Below, piece after piece: positions 8,835 through 18,470 of a DNA stretch of 64,000 nt. How positions within the stretch are numbered: position 1 is the first letter of the stretch; each line of letters begins with the position of its first letter. The DNA lies in contig CAJUSR010000008.1 in NCBI GenBank assembly GCA_910588855.1, forward strand, positions 80,371 through 144,370, read 5' to 3'. The notes beneath the pieces were generated by a model, which did not search any database, was not told the DNA's origin, and saw only the letters and a program-made list of their open reading frames with translations. The translations under genes were made by a program, and so were the position numbers. Origin of the DNA: an uncultured Kineothrix sp. (GTDB lineage: Bacteria; Bacillota; Clostridia; Lachnospirales; Lachnospiraceae).

Positions 8835-9011
8835 CCTTTTTTCCGCATCTTTCTGCATACTTTACACTTCTGCCGGCTCCCGCTATCAGGATAACTTGTC
8901 AAGATAGATTGCCAAGATAGGTTACCAAAATAATTTATCGGGGTAAATTATTTTAATAATTTATCCTAATAAATTATACCAACAGCTTGTCAAAGGCTAA
9001 ATATTTCACTT

Positions 9012-9063
9012 AAAAAGAAGACAATTACCTTGCGTAGCAACTGCTGGTTATTGTCTTCTTTTT
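9012..9063 (-). terminator. Terminator after csrA
   Basis: A long hairpin whose arms are AAAAAGAAGACAATTACC and GGTTATTGTCTTCTTTTT with a 16-nt loop. It has T-runs on both strands but serves the csrA end, 27 nt after its stop. Confidence 0.88.
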
Positions 9064-9089
9064 ATTTTTATAAGCCGAAAATCAAACAT

Positions 9090-9308
9090 TTATTCCAACA
9101 TTTTTTTCAATGCGGCCATCCCATCCGTGTTGACGGATTCTTTGTTTGCATTCTGTATCTGTGCATAAACTTCTTTCCGGTACACAGGAACCTCTTTCGG
9201 AGCTGTGATGCCTATCTTCACCTGTTCCCCCTTGATTTCCAAAATTGTAATTTCTACATTATTATTAATAATCAAGGCTTCATTCTTTTTTCTGGATAAA
9301 GCTAACAT
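9090..9308 (-). CDS. csrA: Carbon storage regulator CsrA
   Basis: A 72-residue RNA-binding translational regulator. The N terminus MLALSRKKNEALIINNNVEI and the GEQVKIGITAPKEVPVYRKEV block are the conserved dimer strands. It is immediately downstream of fliW (adjacent, no gap), the arrangement seen in Bacillus, where FliW antagonises CsrA allosterically. It is the last gene of the flgM operon, and its likely target is the flagellin leader in this window. Confidence 0.97.
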   Translation of the reverse strand: MLALSRKKNEALIINNNVEITILEIKGEQVKIGITAPKEVPVYRKEVYAQIQNANKESVNTDGMAALKKMLE

Positions 9309-9764
9309 CTACTCACCTGCTTTCTTTGCCTGCAGAATATCATAAATGGGGAACTTTACCTTAAACTCCTCCCCTTCCACAATTACCTGGCAAGCCTTTC
9401 TATTTTTTCCGTTAATCAAAATAGGGCCTTTTAAATTAACAGTCATCTTTTCCAATTCCTGCGGAACGGTAACGGTAACAAGTACCAGCAGTTCATCATG
9501 CTCCCAATCGCCCAAAATTTTCAGCAGTTCATCATCCACCTCCGGATTATAATCCTCTTTTATCAAAAGAGGATCCATCACCGGCATGGCAAATGCCGGC
9601 TCCTGCAACGACTGCAGCCAATGGATTGTCTCAATACCGTCCTCTTCATCGTGGAGCAAAGCAAACTGGGTCAAATCGGGGAATCCTACAATCCCGCCCG
9701 GAAATGTAATAATTTTTTCTTCTTCTATCGTAACCTCTCCGAATACTTTTGTTTGTAATGTCAT
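9309..9764 (-). CDS. fliW: Flagellar assembly factor FliW
   Basis: A 151-residue beta-rich protein with the FliW signature EEKIITFPGGIVGFPDLTQF and C-terminal GKNRKACQVIVEGEEFKVKFP. FliW binds either flagellin or CsrA; when flagellin is exported, released FliW frees hag mRNA from CsrA. Adjacent to csrA, and downstream of flgL in the same operon. Confidence 0.96.
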   Translation of the reverse strand: MTLQTKVFGEVTIEEEKIITFPGGIVGFPDLTQFALLHDEEDGIETIHWLQSLQEPAFAMPVMDPLLIKEDYNPEVDDELLKILGDWEHDELLVLVTVTVPQELEKMTVNLKGPILINGKNRKACQVIVEGEEFKVKFPIYDILQAKKAGE

Positions 9765-9802
9765 ACCTTCTCCTTATTTCCCACTGTTTTATATCAATCG
9801 CC

Positions 9803-11479
9803 TTAGATATAATTCATCAGTGAATTTTGCAGAATCTTTCCGGTTGCCAGTAAAGCCGATTGATAGGAAAAATCCATGCTCGTCAGCTTCACCGTTACTT
9901 CAGTCACATCAATATCCTCATTCGCAGACTGCAGTGTCTCAAAAGTAGACTTCTGTGTCATCAAACGGTTATCAATTAAGTCCAGACGGCTTGCCCGCGT
10001 ACCATTGTCCGTAATAGCCAGACTCGTCAAATCCGAGATTTCCTGAGTCTTTGTAATCAATCCTTCAAACATCTTCTGCATATTCTCACGGATATGTGTA
10101 TGGGCTTTTTCCGCCGCAGCATAAGTTGTTTTTAGGTTTGCATAATCCGGATGGCTTTCATCCATACCTTTCATCATTTTTTCCAAATCCGTCTTAACTG
10201 CTTCTATTTCCTTCAGACTTGCCAATGCATTTTCCATATCGTCAATGTTGCGATCCATATCCATAGTAAATACTTCATCTGCAGTCGTATTGACGCGGAT
10301 TCTCTGGTTATATCCCACATCGTACTCCAAGAACTGGGTTACCTTATCACACGGAATAAATTTCTTCTTCTGGGGAGGATTCACTGTGGTATCCAGGTAC
10401 TCTACATGATTGTACTCTATCGTTCCATCTTTTGCCGGGTCTGGGTCTGCTTTCGTAATATCCTTACATGCAAAATAATGCTCCGGACGCATATCCCCTT
10501 TCTTCCAGCTATCTTTTTCGTAAGTGATCCGGATTTCTGCCCCTGTCGTCATATCCGTGTTGTTTACACTATTGAACTTCGCCTCATACAAATCAGCGCC
10601 AATTAGCAGCTCCCCAGTTTCCGGTATCAATACTGCCTTATCAGGGTTAGCAAGCACATAATCCTGAGGGTTCGGATTAGCAGTTGCAGATACCACTTCG
10701 ATATCACCTGAAGCAACCAATGTGTTTTCTGTCGGCTCCGTCCCATTTAAAGCCGCTGCCTTTTTATTCGCCTCCGTGATTATGTTTATCGTCGGCTTAT
10801 TGGTATTATCCGCATTTATGCTGTCATAGGAAAGCCGGATACGGTAAATATCGGAATTACTGATATCCTTTTCCTCTTCTGCCGGACCGTTCGCCGGATT
10901 ATAGCTCTCCTTGGAAACTCCCTTCAGTGTACCGATATCCGTATAGTTGATAGTATCCAATGAGGAAATATCCAACTGTTCCGTAATGGAATACTTCCGA
11001 TAAGCCGGATCGTTTTCATTTTCCGGCAGATTCTCCATAAACGTAAGGGGGGTATCCGTACGGTAACCGGTAAACATATACCGCCCCGCATAGTCCACGT
11101 TCCCTGTGGAATAAAATTCACCTTTTAACTCTTTTAACTGGGCAATAACAATCGCTATGTTATTGGAATCAAAATCTTTTACCGCACCTTGCGTACAAAG
11201 CCCTATCATGTTCTTTAATAATTCCGATGTGGTTTCCAGCGCATCCCCTGTTACTTTCAGCCAGCTTGCCCCGTCTTTTGCATTTTTTTCATAGAACTGG
11301 GTAATCTGGGAAACATCACTCCTCAGCCTCAATGCACGGATTGCAATAACCGGGTCGTCAGAAGGTCTTGTAATCTTTTTCTTCGTGGACATCTGGGTAC
11401 TTAATTTATCCGTCAGTTCTTTCGTATTGTTGATATTATACAGTGAGTTATTCTGCATAATTTTATTCGTCATTCTCAT
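9803..11479 (-). CDS. flgL: Hook-filament junction protein FlgL
   Basis: A 558-residue HAP3 protein. The flagellin-like N-terminal D0/D1 (MRMTNKIMQNNSLYNIN, then MSTKKKITRPSDDPVIAIRA) and C-terminal D0 (MDFSYQSALLATGKILQNSL) flank a large variable middle. It is longer than the ~300 residues of enteric FlgL because of a ~250-residue insertion. The start at 11479 has AAAGGAG upstream; an in-frame start at 11533 would add 18 unconserved residues. Confidence 0.92.
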   Translation of the reverse strand: MRMTNKIMQNNSLYNINNTKELTDKLSTQMSTKKKITRPSDDPVIAIRALRLRSDVSQITQFYEKNAKDGASWLKVTGDALETTSELLKNMIGLCTQGAVKDFDSNNIAIVIAQLKELKGEFYSTGNVDYAGRYMFTGYRTDTPLTFMENLPENENDPAYRKYSITEQLDISSLDTINYTDIGTLKGVSKESYNPANGPAEEEKDISNSDIYRIRLSYDSINADNTNKPTINIITEANKKAAALNGTEPTENTLVASGDIEVVSATANPNPQDYVLANPDKAVLIPETGELLIGADLYEAKFNSVNNTDMTTGAEIRITYEKDSWKKGDMRPEHYFACKDITKADPDPAKDGTIEYNHVEYLDTTVNPPQKKKFIPCDKVTQFLEYDVGYNQRIRVNTTADEVFTMDMDRNIDDMENALASLKEIEAVKTDLEKMMKGMDESHPDYANLKTTYAAAEKAHTHIRENMQKMFEGLITKTQEISDLTSLAITDNGTRASRLDLIDNRLMTQKSTFETLQSANEDIDVTEVTVKLTSMDFSYQSALLATGKILQNSLMNYI

Positions 11480-11582
11480 ATGGTTATCGTCTCCTTTCAC
11501 AGCATAACCAAGCCTTAGAAATCCTTGCTGCAATTGTGCAGCTTACCTGTATTTATCAAATGCCTGATATTAGCTGCTCACC

Positions 11583-11667
11583 ATTCCGCTTCGCGGAATA
11601 ACAAATCCTGATGAAAAGAAGTTCTCCGCGAAACAACCTCTGCTGTGAGCGGCTAGAACTTCTTTTC
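11583..11667. other. Two hairpins between flgK and flgL
   Basis: 11613-11667 has perfect 13-nt arms GAAAAGAAGTTCT and AGAACTTCTTTTC, with an inner CCGC/GCGG pair. 11583-11599 is ATTCCGC-TTC-GCGGAAT. Neither is followed by a T-run on the coding (minus) strand, so they are likelier mRNA-processing or stability elements, or an inserted repeat, than terminators. Confidence 0.65.
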
Positions 11668-11670
11668 ACC

Positions 11671-13512
11671 CTACACTCCGGTTTCCAATATCAGCCTGTC
11701 ATATATTTCCGTCAATGTTTGAATCATTTTAGAAGAAAGGGTAAAAGAATTTTGGAATTTTACCATGTTTACCGCTTCTTCATCTTCATCCACACTGGAT
11801 ATCGACATCCTTTGGTTCTCAATCGTAACCGCAATCCCATAATAAGTGTCATAAAAATCCTTGGCATTTCTGGCATTCAAAGCCACATCCGACAACAAAG
11901 TCTGCAAAAATTCTTTCGCCGTGGCATTTCTGAAATTAAATTTGGTCTTATCCTGCATCGCCGTAATCAATTCCGTAATCTGACCAAATTGTTCTACACC
12001 GATATCCTTCTCGGACTTCGTTCCAAGCAAATCCGGGTCTTTTACCAAAGCATCATTGATTTCAATATTGAAGGCGGTCAATTCATAATACTGGTCTGCA
12101 TCAAGAAAATCTTCATATTTATATTGGGAATCTAAAATGCTGCTGCCCGCCACAGGTTTCCTCGCCGTAAAAAACATAGCGCCCGCATTCCCATACTTAT
12201 CAAAACCGCTTGTAAATATTTCATTTACTTTGGATGCAAAAGCCCTGACAAACTCGTTCATCTGGGAAAGATAATAAGGTATTCCCTGATAATTGATATC
12301 CGTGCCTACTTCTACTTCCCATTTCCCGCTGGCTGCCGCCGCAGTCACTACCGTATCGCACTTTGCATCATCCATAATAAAAGTGAAAGTACCGTCTTCG
12401 TTATATTTCCAATCTTTATAATAATAAACCGTATTTCTAATCGTGATGCTGCCGCCGGTATCGGAAAGGTTACATTTGTTCAGGTTTTTCAAAAAGTCCC
12501 TTGTGACTTCCACAGTTACTTCCGTGCCTTCTGCCCCTTTCGTAACCTTTTGCACCAGCCCTCCGAAAGCTTTATTGTTATTGCCGTCACGCATCGCCAC
12601 AAGACCTTTCAAAGCCCCGCCCATAGACGCGTTGTTCAAATTGAAATCATTGCCGTTGTCCCAGAAAATATCGTACAATCCATCGGCATCGCTCTGGTTG
12701 ATTTTCTCATTATCCGCCCTGGAACGACATTCCAGCTTATGGTATTCCCCACCGTCCACTATCGGCTGGTTGCCTGCAATACTTACAATAAAACGGGTTC
12801 CCCCTGTTTCCCTCTCCGGATTGTAAGGGTCGGTAATCGGATATTCTTTCGTCTCTACGTCTACTATTTCTGACAGTTCATCCAAAAGCAAATCCCTCTT
12901 ATCCCTCAATTGGTTCGCTATTGTGCCTGTCATTTCCACTACATTAATCTGCTTATTTAAAGTGGCAATCTCCGATGTAATGGAATTGATTCGTTCTACC
13001 CTTAACTTGATTTCTTCATTAATATCTTTCTGCAAAGCCTGCAAATTGCCGGCTGTGGTATTAAAGTATTCTGCCAGCTTTTGCGCCGATGCGATAAAAG
13101 CTGCTTTGGCATCCCTGATACTGGAGCTTGTTGTTACGCTTTGCAGCGTACTTAAAAATTCATCGAAAATTGTTGCAAAACCAGTGTCTCCGTCATCATC
13201 CAGATACTGCTGAATCGTATCCGTATAATATTTTTTAATATCATACTCACCTAAAGTAGAGTTATTGTTACGGAACCTTAAATCATAAAACTGGTCGCGG
13301 ACACGCTCAATCGCTATCGTATCCACACCGGCCCCTGCACACCCATAGGTTGTAAAAAGCCTAAGGGGGCTTGCCGCTTCCTGCGTTACCTGCTGTCTGC
13401 TATATCCGTCCGTATGTGTATTGGCAATATTATTGGCAGTAGTGTTCAATGCCGCATTTGCTGCCCTGATTCCCGATGACGCAATTGATAAACCAAAAAA
13501 TTGTGATGGCAT
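11671..13512 (-). CDS. flgK: Hook-associated protein FlgK, paralogue 2
   Basis: A 613-residue HAP1 protein. N terminus MPSQFFGLSIASSGIRAANA followed by NTTANNIANTHTDGYSRQQV is the flagellar rod/hook ANN motif region; the C terminus has VNMVKFQNSFTLSSKMIQTL. It follows another FlgK-family gene by 10 nt. Because the two differ in length and sequence, they are old paralogues and may form successive or alternative junction layers. Confidence 0.88.
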   Translation of the reverse strand: MPSQFFGLSIASSGIRAANAALNTTANNIANTHTDGYSRQQVTQEAASPLRLFTTYGCAGAGVDTIAIERVRDQFYDLRFRNNNSTLGEYDIKKYYTDTIQQYLDDDGDTGFATIFDEFLSTLQSVTTSSSIRDAKAAFIASAQKLAEYFNTTAGNLQALQKDINEEIKLRVERINSITSEIATLNKQINVVEMTGTIANQLRDKRDLLLDELSEIVDVETKEYPITDPYNPERETGGTRFIVSIAGNQPIVDGGEYHKLECRSRADNEKINQSDADGLYDIFWDNGNDFNLNNASMGGALKGLVAMRDGNNNKAFGGLVQKVTKGAEGTEVTVEVTRDFLKNLNKCNLSDTGGSITIRNTVYYYKDWKYNEDGTFTFIMDDAKCDTVVTAAAASGKWEVEVGTDINYQGIPYYLSQMNEFVRAFASKVNEIFTSGFDKYGNAGAMFFTARKPVAGSSILDSQYKYEDFLDADQYYELTAFNIEINDALVKDPDLLGTKSEKDIGVEQFGQITELITAMQDKTKFNFRNATAKEFLQTLLSDVALNARNAKDFYDTYYGIAVTIENQRMSISSVDEDEEAVNMVKFQNSFTLSSKMIQTLTEIYDRLILETGV

Positions 13513-13522
13513 TTACTTCACC

Positions 13523-15169
13523 TTACCTTCCTAATGTACTGAGTATATGTTCTATCATTTCATTTATTACGTTGACATAACGGCTGGATGCATTAAATGC
13601 ATTCTGGAATTTAATCATAAATTCCATCTCCTCCGAGTCCGAAACCCCAACTATCATTTCCCTTGCAGAAAATGTCTCATTCACTACTTCCGCCTGCAAA
13701 TCCGCAATTTCCTTGCTGGCCTCACCTGTAATGGAAAGCTGGTCAATCAAATTGGTATAATAGCCAATCAAAGATACCTTCGTTTCCAGGTTAGGGTTCA
13801 ACGTATGGGTTTCTTCCGAAAATGCCGCTTTCAGCCTTGCCGTTGTCGCTTTATCTTCAGAACCATCCTTCAAACGGAAAGAAAGGATTCCGGGTTCTCT
13901 CTTTAAATCCTCATTTACAATCATATTACCAATGGTAAATCCTTTTTCCGGGTCATCGGAAATTAATTCAAACATCTGAATGGCTATCGGATTGCCAAAC
14001 TCATCCCTCAACACATTGCCGTTTTCATCCCTTGCCTTCATATAATCCGTATCCGGTTCGCTTTCCGCTGCCTGCCGGAGTACATCGTTGATGGCTGTAA
14101 CTACTTTATTTATAAGCTGGTCAAATTCCGCCTGGACATTCATAAGAAGCGACTGGGAAATATCCCTGTTATATGCTTCGATATTTTCCTCTGCCACATC
14201 CTGATAGGTCGCCCTCTTATCTCCTCTTGCATACAGCAGTGACCGCAAAGAGCCAATGTCCGTATTCAAAGAAGAACGGATTTCCTGCGTCGTATCATAT
14301 ACCGTTGCCGATTCCAAAATCGGAACCCTCTCCCCCCAGGAAGCTGTTTCATAGTCAGCCAGCTGAGGCCAATAGGGGGTATAAAAACCGGTTTCACGGT
14401 CCGCATAGACTTCCATCTTATTGTATGATTCGGTTTTAACAAAATCCACACCTTCAAATTGGACGGTAACGGCCCCATACATATCCTCTTCGTAACTGAT
14501 TTTGCCCATTTTAGACAATTCGTCCAAAATGTAATTCCTTCTATCCCTTAAGTCATTGGCATGCTCTACCTTGCCTGCCTCTGCTCTCATAATCTGTTTA
14601 TTTATCTGTACCAGTTCTTCGCCATATTTATTGATAGTATCCACGCTATTTTTAATCTGCGTGTTTAAATTATCCTGCATATCGCAAAGACCGGTATATA
14701 CCAAAGAAGCCCTTTTCAAAAATTCATTGCAACGGGAAACAAGAAGATTCTGGTTGGTCAAATCACAAGGGTCTCTGTCCAAATCCTGAACCGTCTTCCA
14801 AAGGTTCTCCAAAGATTCCGAAAATTCCACCCCCTGGAACTCCCCAAACAAGTCTTCCATTTCATCAATAACTTTCACATTTGTTTCATAAAATGCACTG
14901 CGCCCGGATTCCTTACGGTAGGTTCGGTCTAAAAACATGTCCCTGACCTGTCTTGTTTGGGAATAGTATACGCCCATTCCATACTGTTGATAAGAAACAG
15001 CGGAAGCGCTGACCGAAAGTGTCTGATAAGTCCTCGTATTAAGTAAAATCTGTTGTCTTGTATAACCCTTCGTGTCCACGTTCGTCATATTATGCGCCGT
15101 GGTATTCATCGCATTCTGGCTCGTCTGCAATCCAGATGCCCCTATATATAAACTTCCAAATAATGGCAT
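13523..15169 (-). CDS. flgK: Hook-associated protein FlgK, paralogue 1
   Basis: A 548-residue HAP1 family protein, starting MPLFGSLYIGASGLQTSQNA and MNTTAHNMTNVDTKGYTRQQ, and ending FQNAFNASSRYVNVINEMIEHILSTL. It lies between flgN, whose product chaperones FlgK/FlgL, and the second FlgK. Both copies keep the terminal D0 helices, so both are expected to be exported and assembled. Which is the canonical FlgK cannot be decided by eye. Confidence 0.88.
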   Translation of the reverse strand: MPLFGSLYIGASGLQTSQNAMNTTAHNMTNVDTKGYTRQQILLNTRTYQTLSVSASAVSYQQYGMGVYYSQTRQVRDMFLDRTYRKESGRSAFYETNVKVIDEMEDLFGEFQGVEFSESLENLWKTVQDLDRDPCDLTNQNLLVSRCNEFLKRASLVYTGLCDMQDNLNTQIKNSVDTINKYGEELVQINKQIMRAEAGKVEHANDLRDRRNYILDELSKMGKISYEEDMYGAVTVQFEGVDFVKTESYNKMEVYADRETGFYTPYWPQLADYETASWGERVPILESATVYDTTQEIRSSLNTDIGSLRSLLYARGDKRATYQDVAEENIEAYNRDISQSLLMNVQAEFDQLINKVVTAINDVLRQAAESEPDTDYMKARDENGNVLRDEFGNPIAIQMFELISDDPEKGFTIGNMIVNEDLKREPGILSFRLKDGSEDKATTARLKAAFSEETHTLNPNLETKVSLIGYYTNLIDQLSITGEASKEIADLQAEVVNETFSAREMIVGVSDSEEMEFMIKFQNAFNASSRYVNVINEMIEHILSTLGR

Positions 15170-15189
15170 GATATCACCTCTCCCTGGGA

Positions 15190-15708
15190 TTATTGTTTTG
15201 CGTCAAATCCACTTCTTTGTACCCCGATTACGTTGCCTGCGCTGTATGCGCCCTTATTATAGTTCGCCGTCTCGGGGGCTGTCTTCAATGCTTGAAACAT
15301 ATTTATGTCAAACTCAATCATTTCCAGTGCGCTCAATATCAGTTCTTTGTTTTGTTCATTCACCTGACGTACCTTATGCACCACTGCCTTGAGCCTGTCA
15401 TGTACTTTTGCCAGCTTTTGCTGCTCCACCGGCCTTGGTTCCAGCATTTGAATAATATTGGTCAGTATCAAATCTTCAACATCCCTGTTTACTACGTTGG
15501 CAATATCCTGAATCACTTCCCGCCTTTTATTATCTAAATTGCTGATTCTGCTTGCAACGATTTGTTCTTCATCCGTGATTTTTGATAAATCTTCCAAATT
15601 GCCGGAAATAATTGCCGGCTTCTTTTTTGTGGATAGCTCCAGCAAGTTATCATATTCTTCACATATACTGTCCAATACAGTAATTAAGTTTTCCATCAAA
15701 CTTGCCAC
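15190..15708 (-). CDS. flgN: FlgN export chaperone
   Basis: A 172-residue helical protein (MASLMENLITVLDSICEEYDN, NKELILSALEMIEFDINMFQ) with the hydrophobic C-terminal segment used to bind FlgK and FlgL. It lies between flgM and flgK, the standard order, separated from flgM by 4 nt. Confidence 0.88.
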   Translation of the reverse strand: MASLMENLITVLDSICEEYDNLLELSTKKKPAIISGNLEDLSKITDEEQIVASRISNLDNKRREVIQDIANVVNRDVEDLILTNIIQMLEPRPVEQQKLAKVHDRLKAVVHKVRQVNEQNKELILSALEMIEFDINMFQALKTAPETANYNKGAYSAGNVIGVQRSGFDAKQ

Positions 15709-15712
15709 GAGA

Positions 15713-15988
15713 CTACCCCACTTCTTTCATTCTCTGTAATAGCTTATCAGCAAATTCACCTGCGTCCACCCCATAAGTACCTGCTTGAATACTGTTTTTG
15801 AGAGGAGCAGTTATTTCTTCCCTGATATCCCTGCTTGCCGCTACTGCCTGCTTTGCTACTTGATAATCTTTTCCAAGGCTGGATATTTGAAGCTGATCCG
15901 TAGCTCCTACACTGGTTTTCCTCCGGGTAGTATCAGTTTTTTGTGTTTTATATATCTGCTGAACTTGTGTATATGCCTCTATACGCAT
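15713..15988 (-). CDS. flgM: Anti-sigma-28 factor FlgM
   Basis: A 91-residue protein with the usual disordered N-terminal half (Q/K/T-rich) and a C-terminal SigD-binding part (QISSLGKDYQVAKQAVAASRD, ending FADKLLQRMKEVG). FlgM holds sigma-28 until hook completion. It is the first gene of a seven-gene operon driven by a SigD promoter, giving negative feedback. The start has a strong AAGGAGGAG site. Confidence 0.92.
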   Translation of the reverse strand: MRIEAYTQVQQIYKTQKTDTTRRKTSVGATDQLQISSLGKDYQVAKQAVAASRDIREEITAPLKNSIQAGTYGVDAGEFADKLLQRMKEVG

Positions 15989-16031
15989 GGTCCACTCCTC
16001 CTTTCATGCGAGTGCTGATGTCTTATTATTA

Positions 16032-16058
16032 TTATCGGACTTTTGGAGAATTACTTTA
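16032..16058 (-). promoter_or_regulatory. SigD promoter of the flgM operon
   Basis: Minus strand TAAA, 16 nt, CCGATAA, ending about 45 nt before flgM. Third sigma-28-type promoter in the window with identical spacing. The stretch 16060-16314 has no gene; it contains an AGGGATG/CATCCCT inverted repeat (about 16183-16256) of unknown role. Confidence 0.87.
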
Positions 16059-16314
16059 GAGTGGATTGGTTTTTTGATGAAGATGGGATGGGAAGGAGGG
16101 AAAGAATACCACGCAAGCCGGAAGGAAACGGCAAAAGCCTGTACAGCAAAATCCATCTATGAATGGCAATTTCAGGAAATATAAAACAGGGATGCCTCTA
16201 ATCTCCGGCCAGACCAGCAACCGCTGCCTCGCCTTCTGCTTAGAAACATCCCTATTTAAATACCCAAGCCCCAACCCCGGTATGCTGTATGGCGGATGAC
16301 CGTATGCAGCCCTC

Positions 16315-18438
16315 TTACTCCTCCGCCGTTTTAAATAAATCCAAAGCCTCTTCCAATTCCGCCATTTTTTCTTTCAGCTCCGTGCTGGCTTTCTTCAAAG
16401 CTTCCACCACATCCATCTGTTTCTGGGAAATATTGTATACTTCGCTGGAAGCGGTAGCTGTCTGTTCCGAAACCGCAGATATACTGCTTACCGCATCTAA
16501 AGTATCTTTTCTTTGTGCATCAATGCTGATAACATCCTCCGAAATCTTCCTGACAGAAATCAGCATCTGCTCCGTGCATTCCGCCATTTTCTTGAAATCC
16601 TCTTTCGTATGGCTAACCAGAAGCGCCTGCTCCCCTACAATCTCTCCCGCTTCTGCCGCAGTGGAAACGGTACCTTTTGTCTGGTTTACAATTTCTTCCA
16701 CCACTTTATTGATTTCACTGGCTGCCTGGCTGGAACCGTCAGCCAATTTCCTGATGGCTTCCGCCACAACCGCAAACCCTCTTCCTGCTTCCCCGGCCCT
16801 TGCAGCTTCTATGCTCGCATTCAAAGATAACAGATTTGTTTCTTCGGCAATGTCGTTAATCGTATTCACAAATTCACCGATGACCCTGGATTTCTTTTCA
16901 AGCTCTTCGATATCGGCTTTCACCCTATCCGTTATCTCTATTGTTGCCTTTGTCTTACCCGAAAGGGCTTCCATCGTATTGATACTTTTTTCCACAATTT
17001 CCTTCGTTACTTCCGAACCGGACGCAGCCTGATCCACACTGCTGCCGATTTCTTCTATCTTTCTGGACAGGGAATCCATCTGCGTCAGACAATCCTGCGC
17101 ATCCGAAGCCTGCAGGGATACCCCTTTGTCGATTTCCGCCAAAGTCACCTTGATGCCTTGTGATGATTCTTCAATCCTTGCGGAAATCTCCTCTACGCCT
17201 CCTGCCGCATTTTTTACCAGCATAGCAATCCCCTCCACTTGCTGGATTAATCCTTTCATATTCGTAATTACATTCATAATATATTGGGATAATATACTAA
17301 ATTCGCTTTTCCCTTTTGTTTTTAAATGGACGGTCAAATCTCCTTCTGCCGCTTTTTTCAGGCGTTTTATAATACCTGCCATGCTGGCGCTGATATTAAG
17401 GGATATGAAAAGCCCGATGGCTACTGCCACAATACATGCAATGATAACAAGCACAACCGTAATGCTTTTTATTGCCTCCGCCCCTTTCGTCACATGCCGG
17501 ACAGGCACAAGATATCCTAGCACTACCCCCGTCTTTTCGCTTTTCGCAAATGTAAAAAAATATTCCTGCCCATCATAGGTTACGTACTCCGTCCCTTCCA
17601 GCTCCTCCGAAGCTAAACAGTTTTGAAAGAAATCCTGCTCGAAAAATACAAATTCCTCTGTAACTTCTTCATCCTTTATTACCAATTCACTGCCATCGGC
17701 CGTTATAAACCCTAAAATGGAGCCGTCTGAAGTATCCACTTTTGACAAGCTTTTCCTTATCGCTTCTTTACTGATATCCACTACAAAGACTGCCGCCCTG
17801 TTCGGGAAGGCGCTCATATAGGATATCGCATAGTCTTCCGGTTTATACCCCGTCATCTTGTCCATTTCCGGGTGCTGCCCTATCCAGGAAGTTGTTTTCC
17901 CAAGCCAATCTGCAACATTTTTTTCAAATATTACTTTCTGCCCTTCCTCTGTAACTGACCAATCCTCATAGTAACCGTCAGTGCTTTGATCTGAAGACTC
18001 TAACGTACTCATAACCTTGCTTCCGCTCTTCGGTATAATATATATGGCATGTATCAGTTCATTTGACCTTTGCCTTACTTTAATGCTGGATGAATTTTTC
18101 CTGTAAATGGAGGAGGCTTTGGAAAGGTCTTTTTTAAACAAACCATTTACCAGGCTTTGCAGTTCGGTATCCAACCTCATCTGCATTGCCTCTGCACTAA
18201 CCATAGACATTCCAAAATCCAAATACTGCATCTGTGTTTCAATGGAAGAACTCGCCGACTCTTCAAAATTGGAAATCATGCCGGCTTCTGCCTGACGGGA
18301 AGAAATAACTCCCACCAATATGACAAAAAATATCGGCACCAAAAAACCTACCAATAACTGTATCTTTATATTCAGGTTCAATTGAAACTCCATTTTTTTT
18401 GCCTTTTGGGTCTTATCTTTCCGTTTTTTTACTCCCAT
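16315..18438 (-). CDS. Methyl-accepting chemotaxis protein
   Basis: A 707-residue transmembrane chemoreceptor. After a basic cytoplasmic start there is TM1 (about 25-46), an extracytoplasmic sensor domain of ~270 residues, TM2 (about 320-345, VVLVIIACIVAVAIGLFISL), a HAMP domain (KRLKKAAEGDLTVHL) and a signalling hairpin (AEETNLLSLNASIEAARAGE, GRGFAVVAEAIRKLA). ATG 18438 is preferred to GTG 18459 because GGAGG lies nine bases upstream. It follows the RpiR gene by 32 nt in the sialic acid operon orientation, so the ligand may be a sialic acid or host glycan breakdown product; this is inference. No SigD promoter was seen directly upstream. Confidence 0.93.
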   Translation of the reverse strand: MGVKKRKDKTQKAKKMEFQLNLNIKIQLLVGFLVPIFFVILVGVISSRQAEAGMISNFEESASSSIETQMQYLDFGMSMVSAEAMQMRLDTELQSLVNGLFKKDLSKASSIYRKNSSSIKVRQRSNELIHAIYIIPKSGSKVMSTLESSDQSTDGYYEDWSVTEEGQKVIFEKNVADWLGKTTSWIGQHPEMDKMTGYKPEDYAISYMSAFPNRAAVFVVDISKEAIRKSLSKVDTSDGSILGFITADGSELVIKDEEVTEEFVFFEQDFFQNCLASEELEGTEYVTYDGQEYFFTFAKSEKTGVVLGYLVPVRHVTKGAEAIKSITVVLVIIACIVAVAIGLFISLNISASMAGIIKRLKKAAEGDLTVHLKTKGKSEFSILSQYIMNVITNMKGLIQQVEGIAMLVKNAAGGVEEISARIEESSQGIKVTLAEIDKGVSLQASDAQDCLTQMDSLSRKIEEIGSSVDQAASGSEVTKEIVEKSINTMEALSGKTKATIEITDRVKADIEELEKKSRVIGEFVNTINDIAEETNLLSLNASIEAARAGEAGRGFAVVAEAIRKLADGSSQAASEINKVVEEIVNQTKGTVSTAAEAGEIVGEQALLVSHTKEDFKKMAECTEQMLISVRKISEDVISIDAQRKDTLDAVSSISAVSEQTATASSEVYNISQKQMDVVEALKKASTELKEKMAELEEALDLFKTAEE

Positions 18439-18470
18439 AACACATTCCTCCGTCTTCACCCATTGTAATG

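Noticed and set aside
11583..11667. Terminator between flgK and flgL
   Set aside because: The hairpins are perfect but are not followed by a T-run on the coding strand, and flgL has no promoter of its own that could be seen.
16080..16270. c-di-GMP or other riboswitch before the flgM operon or after the chemoreceptor
   Set aside because: CACGCAAGCCGG-like words recall GEMM motifs, but the conserved core and stems could not be matched, and the segment lies upstream of the mapped SigD promoter rather than in a leader.
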